Source of the DNA: an uncultured Rubrivivax sp.
GTDB lineage: Bacteria; Pseudomonadota; Gammaproteobacteria; Burkholderiales; Burkholderiaceae_C
Direction of reading: 5' to 3'
Assembly (NCBI GenBank): GCA_937967345.1
Contig: CALBTN010000196.1
Span: 1 to 21,881 of the forward strand
Length of the DNA: 21,881 nt
Below are positions 1 through 6,570 of the stretch, one piece after another. Below the pieces are notes generated by a model, which saw nothing but the letters and a program-made list of their open reading frames with translations, did not search any database and was not told the DNA's origin. A program made the translations under genes and the position numbers. Position 1 is the stretch's first letter. Each line of letters starts with the position of its first letter.

Positions 1-828
1 TACACCATCATTCCGGCGATCCTCATCGGCCTGATCGACGTGCGCGACGTGCGGCGCAACACCTACACCGCGGCGCTGCGGGCTGCCTATGGCGTGACCA
101 ACCGCTTCGAGATCGAAGGCCGGATTCCCTACCTCTACCGCTCGGACACTGCCGTCGGGCGCGAGTATCTGCAAGGCGGCAGCTTCGACGCTGCGGTCTT
201 CAACGGCTCGGGCAACGGCATTGGCGACGTCGAGGTCACCGCGCGCTACCAGATCAATGACGGTGGCGCCGACATTCCCTACTTCGTCGGCAGCTTGCGC
301 TTCAAGACCCGCACCGGCAGGGATCCCTACGAAGGCGTGTTCTCCACCACGATACCGGGCTTTCGCGGCGAACCGGTCCAGACCGAGTTGCCGACCGGAT
401 CGGGCTTCTACGGCCTGCAAGGCGGGCTGACGGTGCTCTACCCCGCGGATCCGGTGGTGCTCTTTGGCGGCGTCAACTACCTGTATTCGTTTCCACGCGA
501 CAACGTGACGCTGCGCATGGAAGACGGCAGCACCACCAACATCGGCAAGGTGGAGCCGGGCGGAATCATCGGCTTCAACATGGGCATTGGCCTGGGCCTG
601 AACGAGAAGATGTCGCTCAGCCTGGGCTACGACCAGAACTCGGTCGAGGCGTCGAAGATCAACGGGGCGAAACCGCCCGATGCGGTGCGCCTGCAACTCG
701 GCACGATGCTGGTGGGGCTGTCCTACCGCCGCACGCCAACCAGCAACATCAACTTCACGCTCGGCGTGGGCGTAACGCGCGACGCACCCGACGTGACCTT
801 GTCGCTGCGCTATCCGATGTCGTTCTGA
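1..828 (+). CDS. Outer-membrane beta-barrel (transporter-like) protein, 3' part only
   Basis: The reading frame is open from the first base of the window, so the true start lies upstream; 275 residues are visible. They show the alternating hydrophobic/polar pattern of amphipathic beta-strands, many Gly/Tyr/Asn turns (for example GGVNYLYSF and SLGYDQNS), and a C-terminal Phe (SLRYPMSF), the usual signature recognised by the BAM complex. Proteins of this look are often annotated 'transporter' or MetA-pathway (phenol degradation) barrels. It converges on the minus-strand fibre locus and may be its export pore, as FapF is for Fap amyloid. That role is inferred from position only, because the N-terminal part that would show a FapF-like coiled coil is missing. 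I am confident of a barrel and unsure of the role. Confidence 0.75.
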   Translation, partial: YTIIPAILIGLIDVRDVRRNTYTAALRAAYGVTNRFEIEGRIPYLYRSDTAVGREYLQGGSFDAAVFNGSGNGIGDVEVTARYQINDGGADIPYFVGSLRFKTRTGRDPYEGVFSTTIPGFRGEPVQTELPTGSGFYGLQGGLTVLYPADPVVLFGGVNYLYSFPRDNVTLRMEDGSTTNIGKVEPGGIIGFNMGIGLGLNEKMSLSLGYDQNSVEASKINGAKPPDAVRLQLGTMLVGLSYRRTPTSNINFTLGVGVTRDAPDVTLSLRYPMSF

Positions 829-834
829 CGGCTT

Positions 835-863
835 GGCCGGGGGCTGCGTCGCGCAGCCCGGCC
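835..863 (+). terminator. Candidate terminator hairpin after the beta-barrel gene
   Basis: A GC-rich inverted repeat (ggccgg...gggctgcg / cgcagccc...ggcc, with a small bulge) starts 7 bases after the stop codon. No T-run follows, so it is only a candidate. Confidence 0.4.
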
Positions 864-926
864 CACGCTTGCCACACGCGCCGCGCTGAGCGGCGCATCC
901 GCTTGTACCTGGTGAGCGACTCGCGT

Positions 927-943
927 GCGCCGTCAGGCGGCGC
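927..943 (-). terminator. Candidate terminator hairpin after the fibre locus
   Basis: A 6-bp inverted repeat (gcgccg / cggcgc, 5-base loop) lies just past the minus-strand stop at 955. A second one, gcgccgc / gcggcgc, lies at 878-896. Neither has a T-tract. The 126 bases between the two convergent genes otherwise show nothing. Confidence 0.3.
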
Positions 944-954
944 GTTGCCTGAAG

Positions 955-2691
955 TCAGCGGCGCAGCGAATTGATGATCGCGCTGTTCATCGATGACTGC
1001 AGGTTCATCGAGCGCAGGATGCCGCTGGAGTTGACCACCGCATCGATGCGCGTGATGGTGCTGATCTTCTGGTTGTCCAGCGTGTTCTGAATGATGGTTC
1101 CGGCCGCCGTGCTCGACACCGCACCCGGCGCGAACACGTTGCCAGCGCCGCTTTGCAGCAAACCCAGGCTGCCGGCGATGTTCCCTGTCACCTGCGCCGA
1201 GCCGCCGGAAATCTTCGACAGCTCGGCGATGTTCAAGCTGGTCGTGGTGACCAGCGTGCCGTTCAGGTAGACGGCGCGCTCGATACCGAAAGAAATCTTC
1301 AGGCCGCCATCGCCAACGAAGCCACCCCGGACTTCCTCCAACTGATCGCTGCGCAGCGCGACCAGCTCAGCACCCAACGCGTTGGGCTCGCTGCGCTCGG
1401 CTGCCGCGGCAGCCATATGCGGCGGCGGCGCCGGCGGCGCTGATTGAGCTTGGCCAGCGCCATCGCTCACGGGCTGGCCCTGCGACGCGATCAGGTCCAG
1501 ATCGATATCGAGTTCAAGCCCCAGCCGCGCAAGCGCTTCGTCGGCTGCGGTCTGATGTGAATGCAGTGTGCTCAGCGCGACCGGCATGGCGTGCGGCCCT
1601 GCCGGCTTGGCGCAGGCATGCGCCGCCCGATCGGCCGGCTTGGCCTGGAACAGCGCCAGCGTCTGCAGCACCTTGTCGCTGTGCCCCACGACGACCGGCT
1701 TGTCCTTCACCGCGCGCTCGCCGCTGGCGGCAACAGCGTCGGCAGAGCGAACGCTTTGCAGGCTCATCAGCACCTTGTCGGTGTGCGAGGCGGCAACCAC
1801 GATGTCGCTTGCTTCGCTTGCGCGCTGCACATCGTGTTCGCGCGCTGCCGCGCCCGCTTCCGGTGCAGGTGCAAGCGCCAGCCCGGCCGTTGGCGGCGGC
1901 GCCGTCGCGACCGATGGCCCGGCGACCGGCTGTGTGACCGGGTCCATTGCCGGCGAAGCCGACGCCGCCGCAACTGGCGCACGCTCGCCATCGAAGGTCG
2001 TGGCTGCAACCGGCTCCTGCGCCGGGATGGCCGTGTTGGCCACGGCGGTGGGTGTCGAAGCGTCCGCGGCGTCCAGATCCGCGCCAAGCACGGCCGCCAG
2101 ACTGTTCAGCACGCGTTCCAGCGACTGCGGAGCGGCCGCTACGACGACTTGCTCGGTGACGGGATCGTTGGAAAGTGATGCAACCGCCTGCGGCGCAGAC
2201 TCTGGCCCGCGGACAGCGGCGGCCGCATCAACTGTGCGGCGGGTGGCCGACACCGCCTTGGCGGCCGGGGCTGCGCCGCTAGCGCCGAGCTCGGCGATGG
2301 CATCGACGTCGTCGTACAAGACCCACGCCATTGCGTTTCGTGCGCGCTCGCCGCTCGATACCTGGGCGCTGCGCGACGACGGCGCGGCAACGGCCGCTGC
2401 GTGCGTTGCCTGGCCGGGCTCGGCGGACGAACCGATCGCTGCCAACGGCAGCGGCAGCCTGTCGGTCTGCGCGACAAGGGTACGGATCAGCTCACCGTGG
2501 CCCACCGGGCACGACAGCCACTGATTCGAATGAGTCGACTGGCAGTCGTGCGCACTGGCGGACGCCTCACCAAGGGCCAGACCGGACGCAGCCGAGTCAT
2601 CCCGCGATGCGATCGCCAGACCCGACCACGACAGGGTCAGCCCGGCTGCCGACATCAGCAGCACCAGCTTCGTGGGGGTCGGCTTGGCCAC
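955..2691 (-). CDS. Exported Ala-rich protein with internal double-glycine motif and conserved C-terminal domain
   Basis: 578 residues from a GTG start; the next in-frame Met is residue 13, still inside the hydrophobic segment. A signal peptide covers residues 1-28 (LVLLMSAAGLTLSWSGLAIA). Residues 30-440 are an Ala/Pro-rich low-complexity linker with three copies of a (H/S)xDKVLxSLxxV-like helix at about 190-201, 303-314 and 337-348. At 446-458 the chain reads LRSDQLEEVRGGF, which resembles the end of a double-glycine leader. It is followed by a compact, probably folded domain (459-578: SFGIERAVYLNG, then TIIQNTLDNQKIS). The C39-type peptidase gene lies 12 bases upstream in the same direction, which makes the GG site a plausible substrate for it (inference). 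I do not recognise the family. The linker may be a lineage-specific expansion. It is the last gene of the four-gene locus. Confidence 0.8.
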   Translation of the reverse strand: MAKPTPTKLVLLMSAAGLTLSWSGLAIASRDDSAASGLALGEASASAHDCQSTHSNQWLSCPVGHGELIRTLVAQTDRLPLPLAAIGSSAEPGQATHAAAVAAPSSRSAQVSSGERARNAMAWVLYDDVDAIAELGASGAAPAAKAVSATRRTVDAAAAVRGPESAPQAVASLSNDPVTEQVVVAAAPQSLERVLNSLAAVLGADLDAADASTPTAVANTAIPAQEPVAATTFDGERAPVAAASASPAMDPVTQPVAGPSVATAPPPTAGLALAPAPEAGAAAREHDVQRASEASDIVVAASHTDKVLMSLQSVRSADAVAASGERAVKDKPVVVGHSDKVLQTLALFQAKPADRAAHACAKPAGPHAMPVALSTLHSHQTAADEALARLGLELDIDLDLIASQGQPVSDGAGQAQSAPPAPPPHMAAAAAERSEPNALGAELVALRSDQLEEVRGGFVGDGGLKISFGIERAVYLNGTLVTTTSLNIAELSKISGGSAQVTGNIAGSLGLLQSGAGNVFAPGAVSSTAAGTIIQNTLDNQKISTITRIDAVVNSSGILRSMNLQSSMNSAIINSLRR

Positions 2692-2703
2692 GATCAGTAC
2701 TTC

Positions 2704-3399
2704 TCAGAAATCGGACGGGCCGGCCTTCGGCAGCACCAGCGCCGACAGGCCTTCGCGGCTGATGCCGGCGGCGATGGGTGCCTTGGGCAGCGCGGCCCAT
2801 TCGGCTGCCAGATTGAACTTGGCCTGATCCTGGCGATTGCTGATGACGAACAGGATGCCGTTGGTCCACAGGCCGGCGAACGTTTGCTGTGCCAGGGCGC
2901 GCGTTCCGCCGGCCGGATCGCCCACCAGCACGCGGCCGTCACGCAGGCCCTTGATGACGACGAAATGGTTGTAGCCGTTCTCGTTGATCAGCACGATGGC
3001 CGGGATGCCCGCCTCGGCAAGCTTGTCCAACGGCGCTTCGAAGCCATCGGCCTGGAAGCCGTGGTTTTCGAGGTAGCGCTTCATGTCGAACAGCGAGAAA
3101 CCTTCGTTGCGGATCTTCGCCTGATCGCCCTTTGCATACATCTCGACGAAGATCTGCTCTTCGGTGACCTTGTAGCCATAGTGGTAGGTCAGCAGCGTGG
3201 ACAGCGCGGCAGAGCCGCAGCTGAAGTCGTACTGCTGACGCACCATTGCGCGAAAGCGCGCGCCCTTCATGCTGGTCACGGGCAGCGAGTAGGCGCCCCC
3301 CATCTCGTAGGGCAGGTTCACCGTGTCGGCCGGTGCGGGCGCCGAGGCGCACAGCCCGACCAGGACGGCGAAGGTGGAAACCAGCTTCATGACAGGCAT
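2704..3399 (-). CDS. Secreted C39-family cysteine peptidase, stand-alone (FapD-like)
   Basis: 231 residues with a signal peptide at about 1-24 (FAVLVGLCASAPAPA). The peptidase core has the C39 signature: Gln55 followed by Cys61 in VRQQYDFSCGSAALSTLL, His145 in NGYNHFVVIKG and Asp161 in VLVGDPAGG. C39 domains normally sit at the N-terminus of bacteriocin ABC exporters and cut after Gly-Gly. Here there is no ABC part, and the protein should act in the periplasm, as FapD does in Fap amyloid loci. It starts 6 bases after the stop of the 127-aa gene, and the 578-aa gene follows 12 bases after its own stop, so the three are probably co-transcribed. An alternative start is Met4 (3390). The peptidase call is firm; the substrate is unknown. 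Confidence 0.88.
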   Translation of the reverse strand: MPVMKLVSTFAVLVGLCASAPAPADTVNLPYEMGGAYSLPVTSMKGARFRAMVRQQYDFSCGSAALSTLLTYHYGYKVTEEQIFVEMYAKGDQAKIRNEGFSLFDMKRYLENHGFQADGFEAPLDKLAEAGIPAIVLINENGYNHFVVIKGLRDGRVLVGDPAGGTRALAQQTFAGLWTNGILFVISNRQDQAKFNLAAEWAALPKAPIAAGISREGLSALVLPKAGPSDF

Positions 3400-3405
3400 G
3401 CGCCG

Positions 3406-3789
3406 TCAGTTGACCTGCAGGTTGATGATGGTGGCGTTCTGGATCAGCACGCCATTGCCGCTGTTCTGTACGACGAGCGGCATGCCCACGACGTTTGAGA
3501 ACGAGCCATCGGAGATGACGTTGCTGCCGGTGGTCAGGTTGCTCGCCTTGTTGTTGGCGACCACGCCCTTGAGCATCATCTCGTTGACCACATCGGTACC
3601 GCCGCGGCGCACATCCAGCGCCTTGGCCTCGACCGGCTTGATACCCAGCGGGTTGGCCCGCTGCACGGGAACTTGTTCGAAGAAGATCGGGTTGCCGTCT
3701 CTGTCTTCCGCACCGGCAGTCGCCAGGCCGGAGTGCAACCCCGCCATGGTGACGACACCGATCGCAACGGAACGCATGAGGGTGCGCAT
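3406..3789 (-). CDS. Small exported protein with amyloid-like QN-G-Q-N C-terminal motif
   Basis: 127 residues, starting at the ATG preceded by AGGAG (gtccAGGAGccaccATG). A signal peptide covers about 1-25, ending LATA before GAEDRDG. The mature chain is short, has no cysteine, and ends with GMPLVVQNSGNGVLIQN plus an IINLQVN tail at residues 102-127. This motif recurs at the C-terminus of the 746-aa protein upstream. By size and position it could be a minor fibre subunit, nucleator or chaperone. That is inference; I cannot name a family. It lies 80 bases downstream of the 746-aa gene, past a strong hairpin, and 6 bases before the C39 peptidase gene. Confidence 0.78.
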   Translation of the reverse strand: MRTLMRSVAIGVVTMAGLHSGLATAGAEDRDGNPIFFEQVPVQRANPLGIKPVEAKALDVRRGGTDVVNEMMLKGVVANNKASNLTTGSNVISDGSFSNVVGMPLVVQNSGNGVLIQNATIINLQVN

Positions 3790-3824
3790 GGTGGCTCCTG
3801 GACTTCTGTGACTTGAAAGACCCA

Positions 3825-3859
3825 GGCGCCGGGAAGGCGGAAACCCCCTTCCCGGCGCC
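3825..3859 (-). terminator. 13-bp perfect hairpin between fibre gene 1 and gene 2 (attenuator or mRNA stabiliser)
   Basis: The arm at 3825-3837 (ggcgccgggaagg) pairs perfectly with 3847-3859, with a 9-base loop. It starts 10 bases after the stop of the 746-aa gene. On the minus strand TGGGTCTTTC follows, so the U-tract is poor. Partial termination or 3'-end protection is more likely than a full stop. Confidence 0.65.
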
Positions 3860-3869
3860 ACTTCCCCTC

Positions 3870-6110
3870 TTACTTGCCGAGGTTCAGGTTGGCCTGAACG
3901 TTGATGCTCTGCTGAGCCAGTGCACCGATGCCGGTGTTCTGCACGATGGCCAGAATGCCAGCCGCCGACTGCGCCGTGCCGTTCATGGTGTTGCCCATAT
4001 CGAACGTGCCAGCGCTGACGGTGTTGGTGCCACCCGCACCACCCGCGCCACCGACCGCGCCGTTGCCGACGCCGCCCGCGCCGCCTTGGGCCGTGGTCGC
4101 CCCACCCGTGCCACCGGTACCCGAGCCGCCATTCGAGGCCGCCGCAGTACCACCATTGCTGGTGCCGGTCGCACCGGCCGCACCGACCGCGCCAGCGCCG
4201 CCATTGGCGCTGCCGTTGGTCGCGCTGCCGTTGGTCGCGCTGCCGTTGCTGGCCGTGCTCGAGGCTCTGCCGTTGGAGGCCGAGCCGCCGCCGCCGCCGC
4301 CACCGCCGGTCGCCGCCACCGAGCCGCCATTGCCGCCGGTGGAGGTGCCGCCGCCGGCCGTGCCAGTGGCTGCGCCGCCGGTCGAGCTGTTGGTGGCGGT
4401 GTTGGCGCCGGTGCTGGCCGTGCCATTGCCGCCAGTGGTCGCGCCGCCGGTGCCGTTGGCCGTGCTGGTGGACGCGCCACCCGTGGCAGCGGCCGAGCCC
4501 GTGGCAGCGCCGCCGGTGTTGCTGGCGCTGTTGCTGGACGCGCCGCCAGTGGCCGAGCTCGAGCCCGAGCCCGCGCCGCCGTTAGCCGCGCTGGAACCCG
4601 AACCCGCGCCGCCGCCGGCCTGCGAATTGCCGGCCTGAGCGCCGGTGCCGCTGCTCGAGCCTGTGCCAGAGCCGCCGTTGCCACCGTTGCCGCCAGCGCT
4701 TGCGTTGCTGCCCGCGCCGCGCTCGTTGCCGCCGTTGCCGCCGTTGCTGCTCGAGCCGCCGTCGCCGCCCCAAGCACCGCTCTTGCCGCCGGCCAGCGAC
4801 GCCGAGCCAGCAGCGCCGCCATCACCCAGCGCGCCCGAGCCAGCCTTGCCGCCGTCACCCAGCGCACCGGAGCCGGTCGTCGTGCCCGACTTCTGACCCG
4901 ATGCGGCCAGGCCGCCCGCCGACAGGTTGCCCGAAGAGGCGTCGCCGGCCCAGGTCTTGTCCGACGAGTTGTAGGTCTTGCCACCGTCGGTATCGGAGCC
5001 AGCGATCGCCTTGCCGCTGTCCTGCAGGCTGCCAGCGGCGGACATGCCGCCGAGGGACGCGTTGCTGCCACCCTTGGCCATCGCGTCACCACCGTTGGCG
5101 CCCTTGGTGCCGAAGTTGCTGCCACCCTTGCCGCCGTCACCAGCCGTCGCGCTGCCGTTGTTGGCACGGGCTGCGGTCGCGCTGCCGTTGCTGGCGCTGC
5201 CGTTGCTGGCGCTGCCGTTGGCGGCGCTGCCGCCGTGGCCGCCGTTGCCGCCGTCACCGCCGCTCGCGGTGCCCGATGCACCACCGTTGCCACCGCTGCT
5301 CGCGCCGCCGGTGCCGCCAGCGGTCGAGCCGCCGGTGGCCGTGCCGCCATAGCCCTTGCCGCCGATGCCCATGCCGCCCTTGCCGCCGCTGCCGCCGTCG
5401 GCACTGCCGTTGTTGGTGGCCGTGTTGCCCAGACCGTGCACCATGACCTTGGTCACCGTGCCTTCGAGCTTGCTGACCGCGATCGCCTTGTTGGTGTTGA
5501 AGGCGTCGGTCCAGGTGGAGGTCGCATTGCCGTTGTTGGCCGCAACACCGTAGTCCTGCGCCTTGGTACGGGCGTCCTTGCCGGCGTTGTTGACGTTGAC
5601 GGTCTTGGTGTTGTTGGAGTCGTTCGTCGAGCTGTCTGACTTGCTGACGTTGACGCTCTTGCTGTTGTTCGAATCGATCGTCTTGGTGTTGTTCGAGGCG
5701 ATCGTCTTGCTGTTCGTCGAGCTGTCGCTCTTGCTGAAGTTCTTGCTGTTGTTGTTGTTCGAGTCGTTGGTCGAGCTGTTGGAGTAGCTCTTGCTGTTCG
5801 TCGAGCTGTCGCTCTTGCTGAAGTTCTTGCTGTTGTTGTTGTTCGAGTCGTTGGTCGAGCTGTCGGGCTTGCTGATGTTCTTGCTGTTGTTGTTGTTCGA
5901 GTCGTTGGTCGAGCTGTTGGCCGAGTTGTCCTGGTTGGCCTGCGAGTACTCGTTGGCCGACGCACCCGTCGCGCCCGACTGGTTCGAATGCGCTTCAGCG
6001 TTCTGCGCGCCGGTGACTTCAGAGCCGCCGTTATTGGTCGGGTTGGCCCAAGCCGTACCCGCAACGCCGAAGGCCAGAGCAATGGCCGACGCGAGCAAAG
6101 TCTTGTTCAT
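3870..6110 (-). CDS. Exported Asn/Ser-repeat and Gly-rich fibre-like protein (putative amyloid or adhesin subunit)
   Basis: 746 residues from the ATG that follows GAGGAAACGATCC. A clear Sec signal peptide starts there (MNKTLLASAIALAFG...AWA, 1-22), so the 88 open codons upstream are not coding. Residues 63-175 are Asn/Ser/Lys repeats built on SSTNDSNNNNSKN and FSKSDSSTNSK. Residues 176-232 are less repetitive. Residues about 235-690 are Gly/Ala/Ser/Asn low complexity (GGNGG, NGSA). The end (718-746) reads GILAIVQNTGIGALAQQS plus an INVQANLNLGK tail, similar to the end of the next protein. No cysteine and few aromatics are seen. It is the first gene of the locus, with a sigma-54-like promoter upstream. 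The best guess is the major secreted fibre subunit; repeat-rich adhesins or PGRS-like matrix proteins are alternatives. Exact DNA repeats make its length prone to change. Confidence 0.8.
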   Translation of the reverse strand: MNKTLLASAIALAFGVAGTAWANPTNNGGSEVTGAQNAEAHSNQSGATGASANEYSQANQDNSANSSTNDSNNNNSKNISKPDSSTNDSNNNNSKNFSKSDSSTNSKSYSNSSTNDSNNNNSKNFSKSDSSTNSKTIASNNTKTIDSNNSKSVNVSKSDSSTNDSNNTKTVNVNNAGKDARTKAQDYGVAANNGNATSTWTDAFNTNKAIAVSKLEGTVTKVMVHGLGNTATNNGSADGGSGGKGGMGIGGKGYGGTATGGSTAGGTGGASSGGNGGASGTASGGDGGNGGHGGSAANGSASNGSASNGSATAARANNGSATAGDGGKGGSNFGTKGANGGDAMAKGGSNASLGGMSAAGSLQDSGKAIAGSDTDGGKTYNSSDKTWAGDASSGNLSAGGLAASGQKSGTTTGSGALGDGGKAGSGALGDGGAAGSASLAGGKSGAWGGDGGSSSNGGNGGNERGAGSNASAGGNGGNGGSGTGSSSGTGAQAGNSQAGGGAGSGSSAANGGAGSGSSSATGGASSNSASNTGGAATGSAAATGGASTSTANGTGGATTGGNGTASTGANTATNSSTGGAATGTAGGGTSTGGNGGSVAATGGGGGGGGSASNGRASSTASNGSATNGSATNGSANGGAGAVGAAGATGTSNGGTAAASNGGSGTGGTGGATTAQGGAGGVGNGAVGGAGGAGGTNTVSAGTFDMGNTMNGTAQSAAGILAIVQNTGIGALAQQSINVQANLNLGK
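5706..5863 (-). repeat. Two identical 74-base direct repeats, 84-base period, in the fibre gene
   Basis: Bases 5706-5779 and 5790-5863 are identical by direct reading. A third, shorter copy (about 41 bases) is at 5877-5917. The unit encodes the SSTNDSNNNNSKNFSKSDSS block. The period is a multiple of three, so recombination between copies would add or remove 28 residues in frame. Confidence 0.9.
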
Positions 6111-6173
6111 GGATCGTTTCCTCAAGTGGTTGATGACAAGGACCGGCATCTCGCGCCGCCCCGTGCATGACCA

Positions 6174-6189
6174 TGCAGAAACGGTGCCA
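6174..6189 (-). promoter_or_regulatory. Candidate sigma-54 (-24/-12) promoter of the fibre locus
   Basis: The minus strand reads TGGCACCGTTTCTGCA. Compared with TGGCACG-N4-TTGCW it keeps the GG and GC doublets at the correct spacing, with two mismatches (C for the G that ends the -24 element, and C for the first T of the -12 element). A start site about 12 bases downstream would leave a leader of about 50 bases to the ATG at 6110. This is sequence match only. Confidence 0.5.
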
Positions 6190-6309
6190 GCTCCGGTCGC
6201 ATGCGCCAAGTGCTTGAAACAACTAGGAAATTTCAGATCTGTGCAGCAAGACTGGCGGCCTGGGTGCGTTTGCAACGGCCTGAAACGGTCCGAAGTGCAA
6301 CGCGGGCGT

Positions 6310-6322
6310 GACACCCGGTGTC
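6310..6322. promoter_or_regulatory. Palindrome gacacc-c-ggtgtc, candidate activator site
   Basis: A perfect 6+6 dyad flanked by further pairing arms (gcgtg / cacgc). It lies about 120 bases upstream of the sigma-54-like box, a distance usual for enhancer-binding proteins. The binding protein is unknown. Confidence 0.3.
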
Positions 6323-6503
6323 CGGCACGCATCCACAGGTGCTCCCCACTGGGCGAATGGGCCTTATGAATCAAACACTTGGCGGCTCATCCCCCGCGAT
6401 CACGGGATTGGTTTCGCGCTGTCACATGAATGAGACATCGTTGCCTGGGGGCAACACGGCCGTGGCGTTCCGATGTGGGTGCGGTGGCATCGAGAGCCAA
6501 AGT

Positions 6504-6524
6504 CGGCAAGCACAAACTTTGCCG
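6504..6524 (-). terminator. Weak hairpin downstream of the caspase operon
   Basis: cggcaa (6504-6509) pairs with ttgccg (6519-6524) around a 9-base loop, about 50 bases after the stop at 6571. It has a short stem and no clear T-run. Confidence 0.3.
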
Positions 6525-6570
6525 ATTGCCTTTGCTGACGCTGCGGACCCGCCAGCGTCTGCAGGCTGAG

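Larger units (their letters stand above)
6111..6570. other. 460-base intergenic region: leader and control region of the fibre locus
   Basis: No convincing gene is seen on either strand. It holds the RBS of the 746-aa gene, a sigma-54-like box (6174-6189), a dyad at 6310-6322, a tandem imperfect 10-mer (acggcctgaa/acggtccgaa) just left of that dyad, and a weak hairpin (cggcaa 6504-6509 / ttgccg 6519-6524) past the stop of the caspase operon. GC content is visibly lower than in the genes. Confidence 0.6.

Noticed and set aside
3813..5639. A 608-codon plus-strand frame of Ala/Arg/Gly repeats opposite the fibre gene
   Set aside because: It is the mirror of the Gly-rich repeats; there is no signal peptide or RBS, and the minus frame has both.
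5590..5930. CRISPR-like array
   Set aside because: The repeats are in-frame coding repeats with no unique spacers of regular length.
3870..6110. Curli-type (CsgA) subunit or mycobacterial PE_PGRS protein
   Set aside because: There is no regular S-x5-QxGxxN-type curli repeat, and no PE domain; the Gly-rich part is only a compositional likeness.
6111..6374. An 88-codon upstream extension of the 746-aa protein
   Set aside because: The Sec signal peptide and good RBS lie at the internal ATG (6110), and the extension covers the promoter region.
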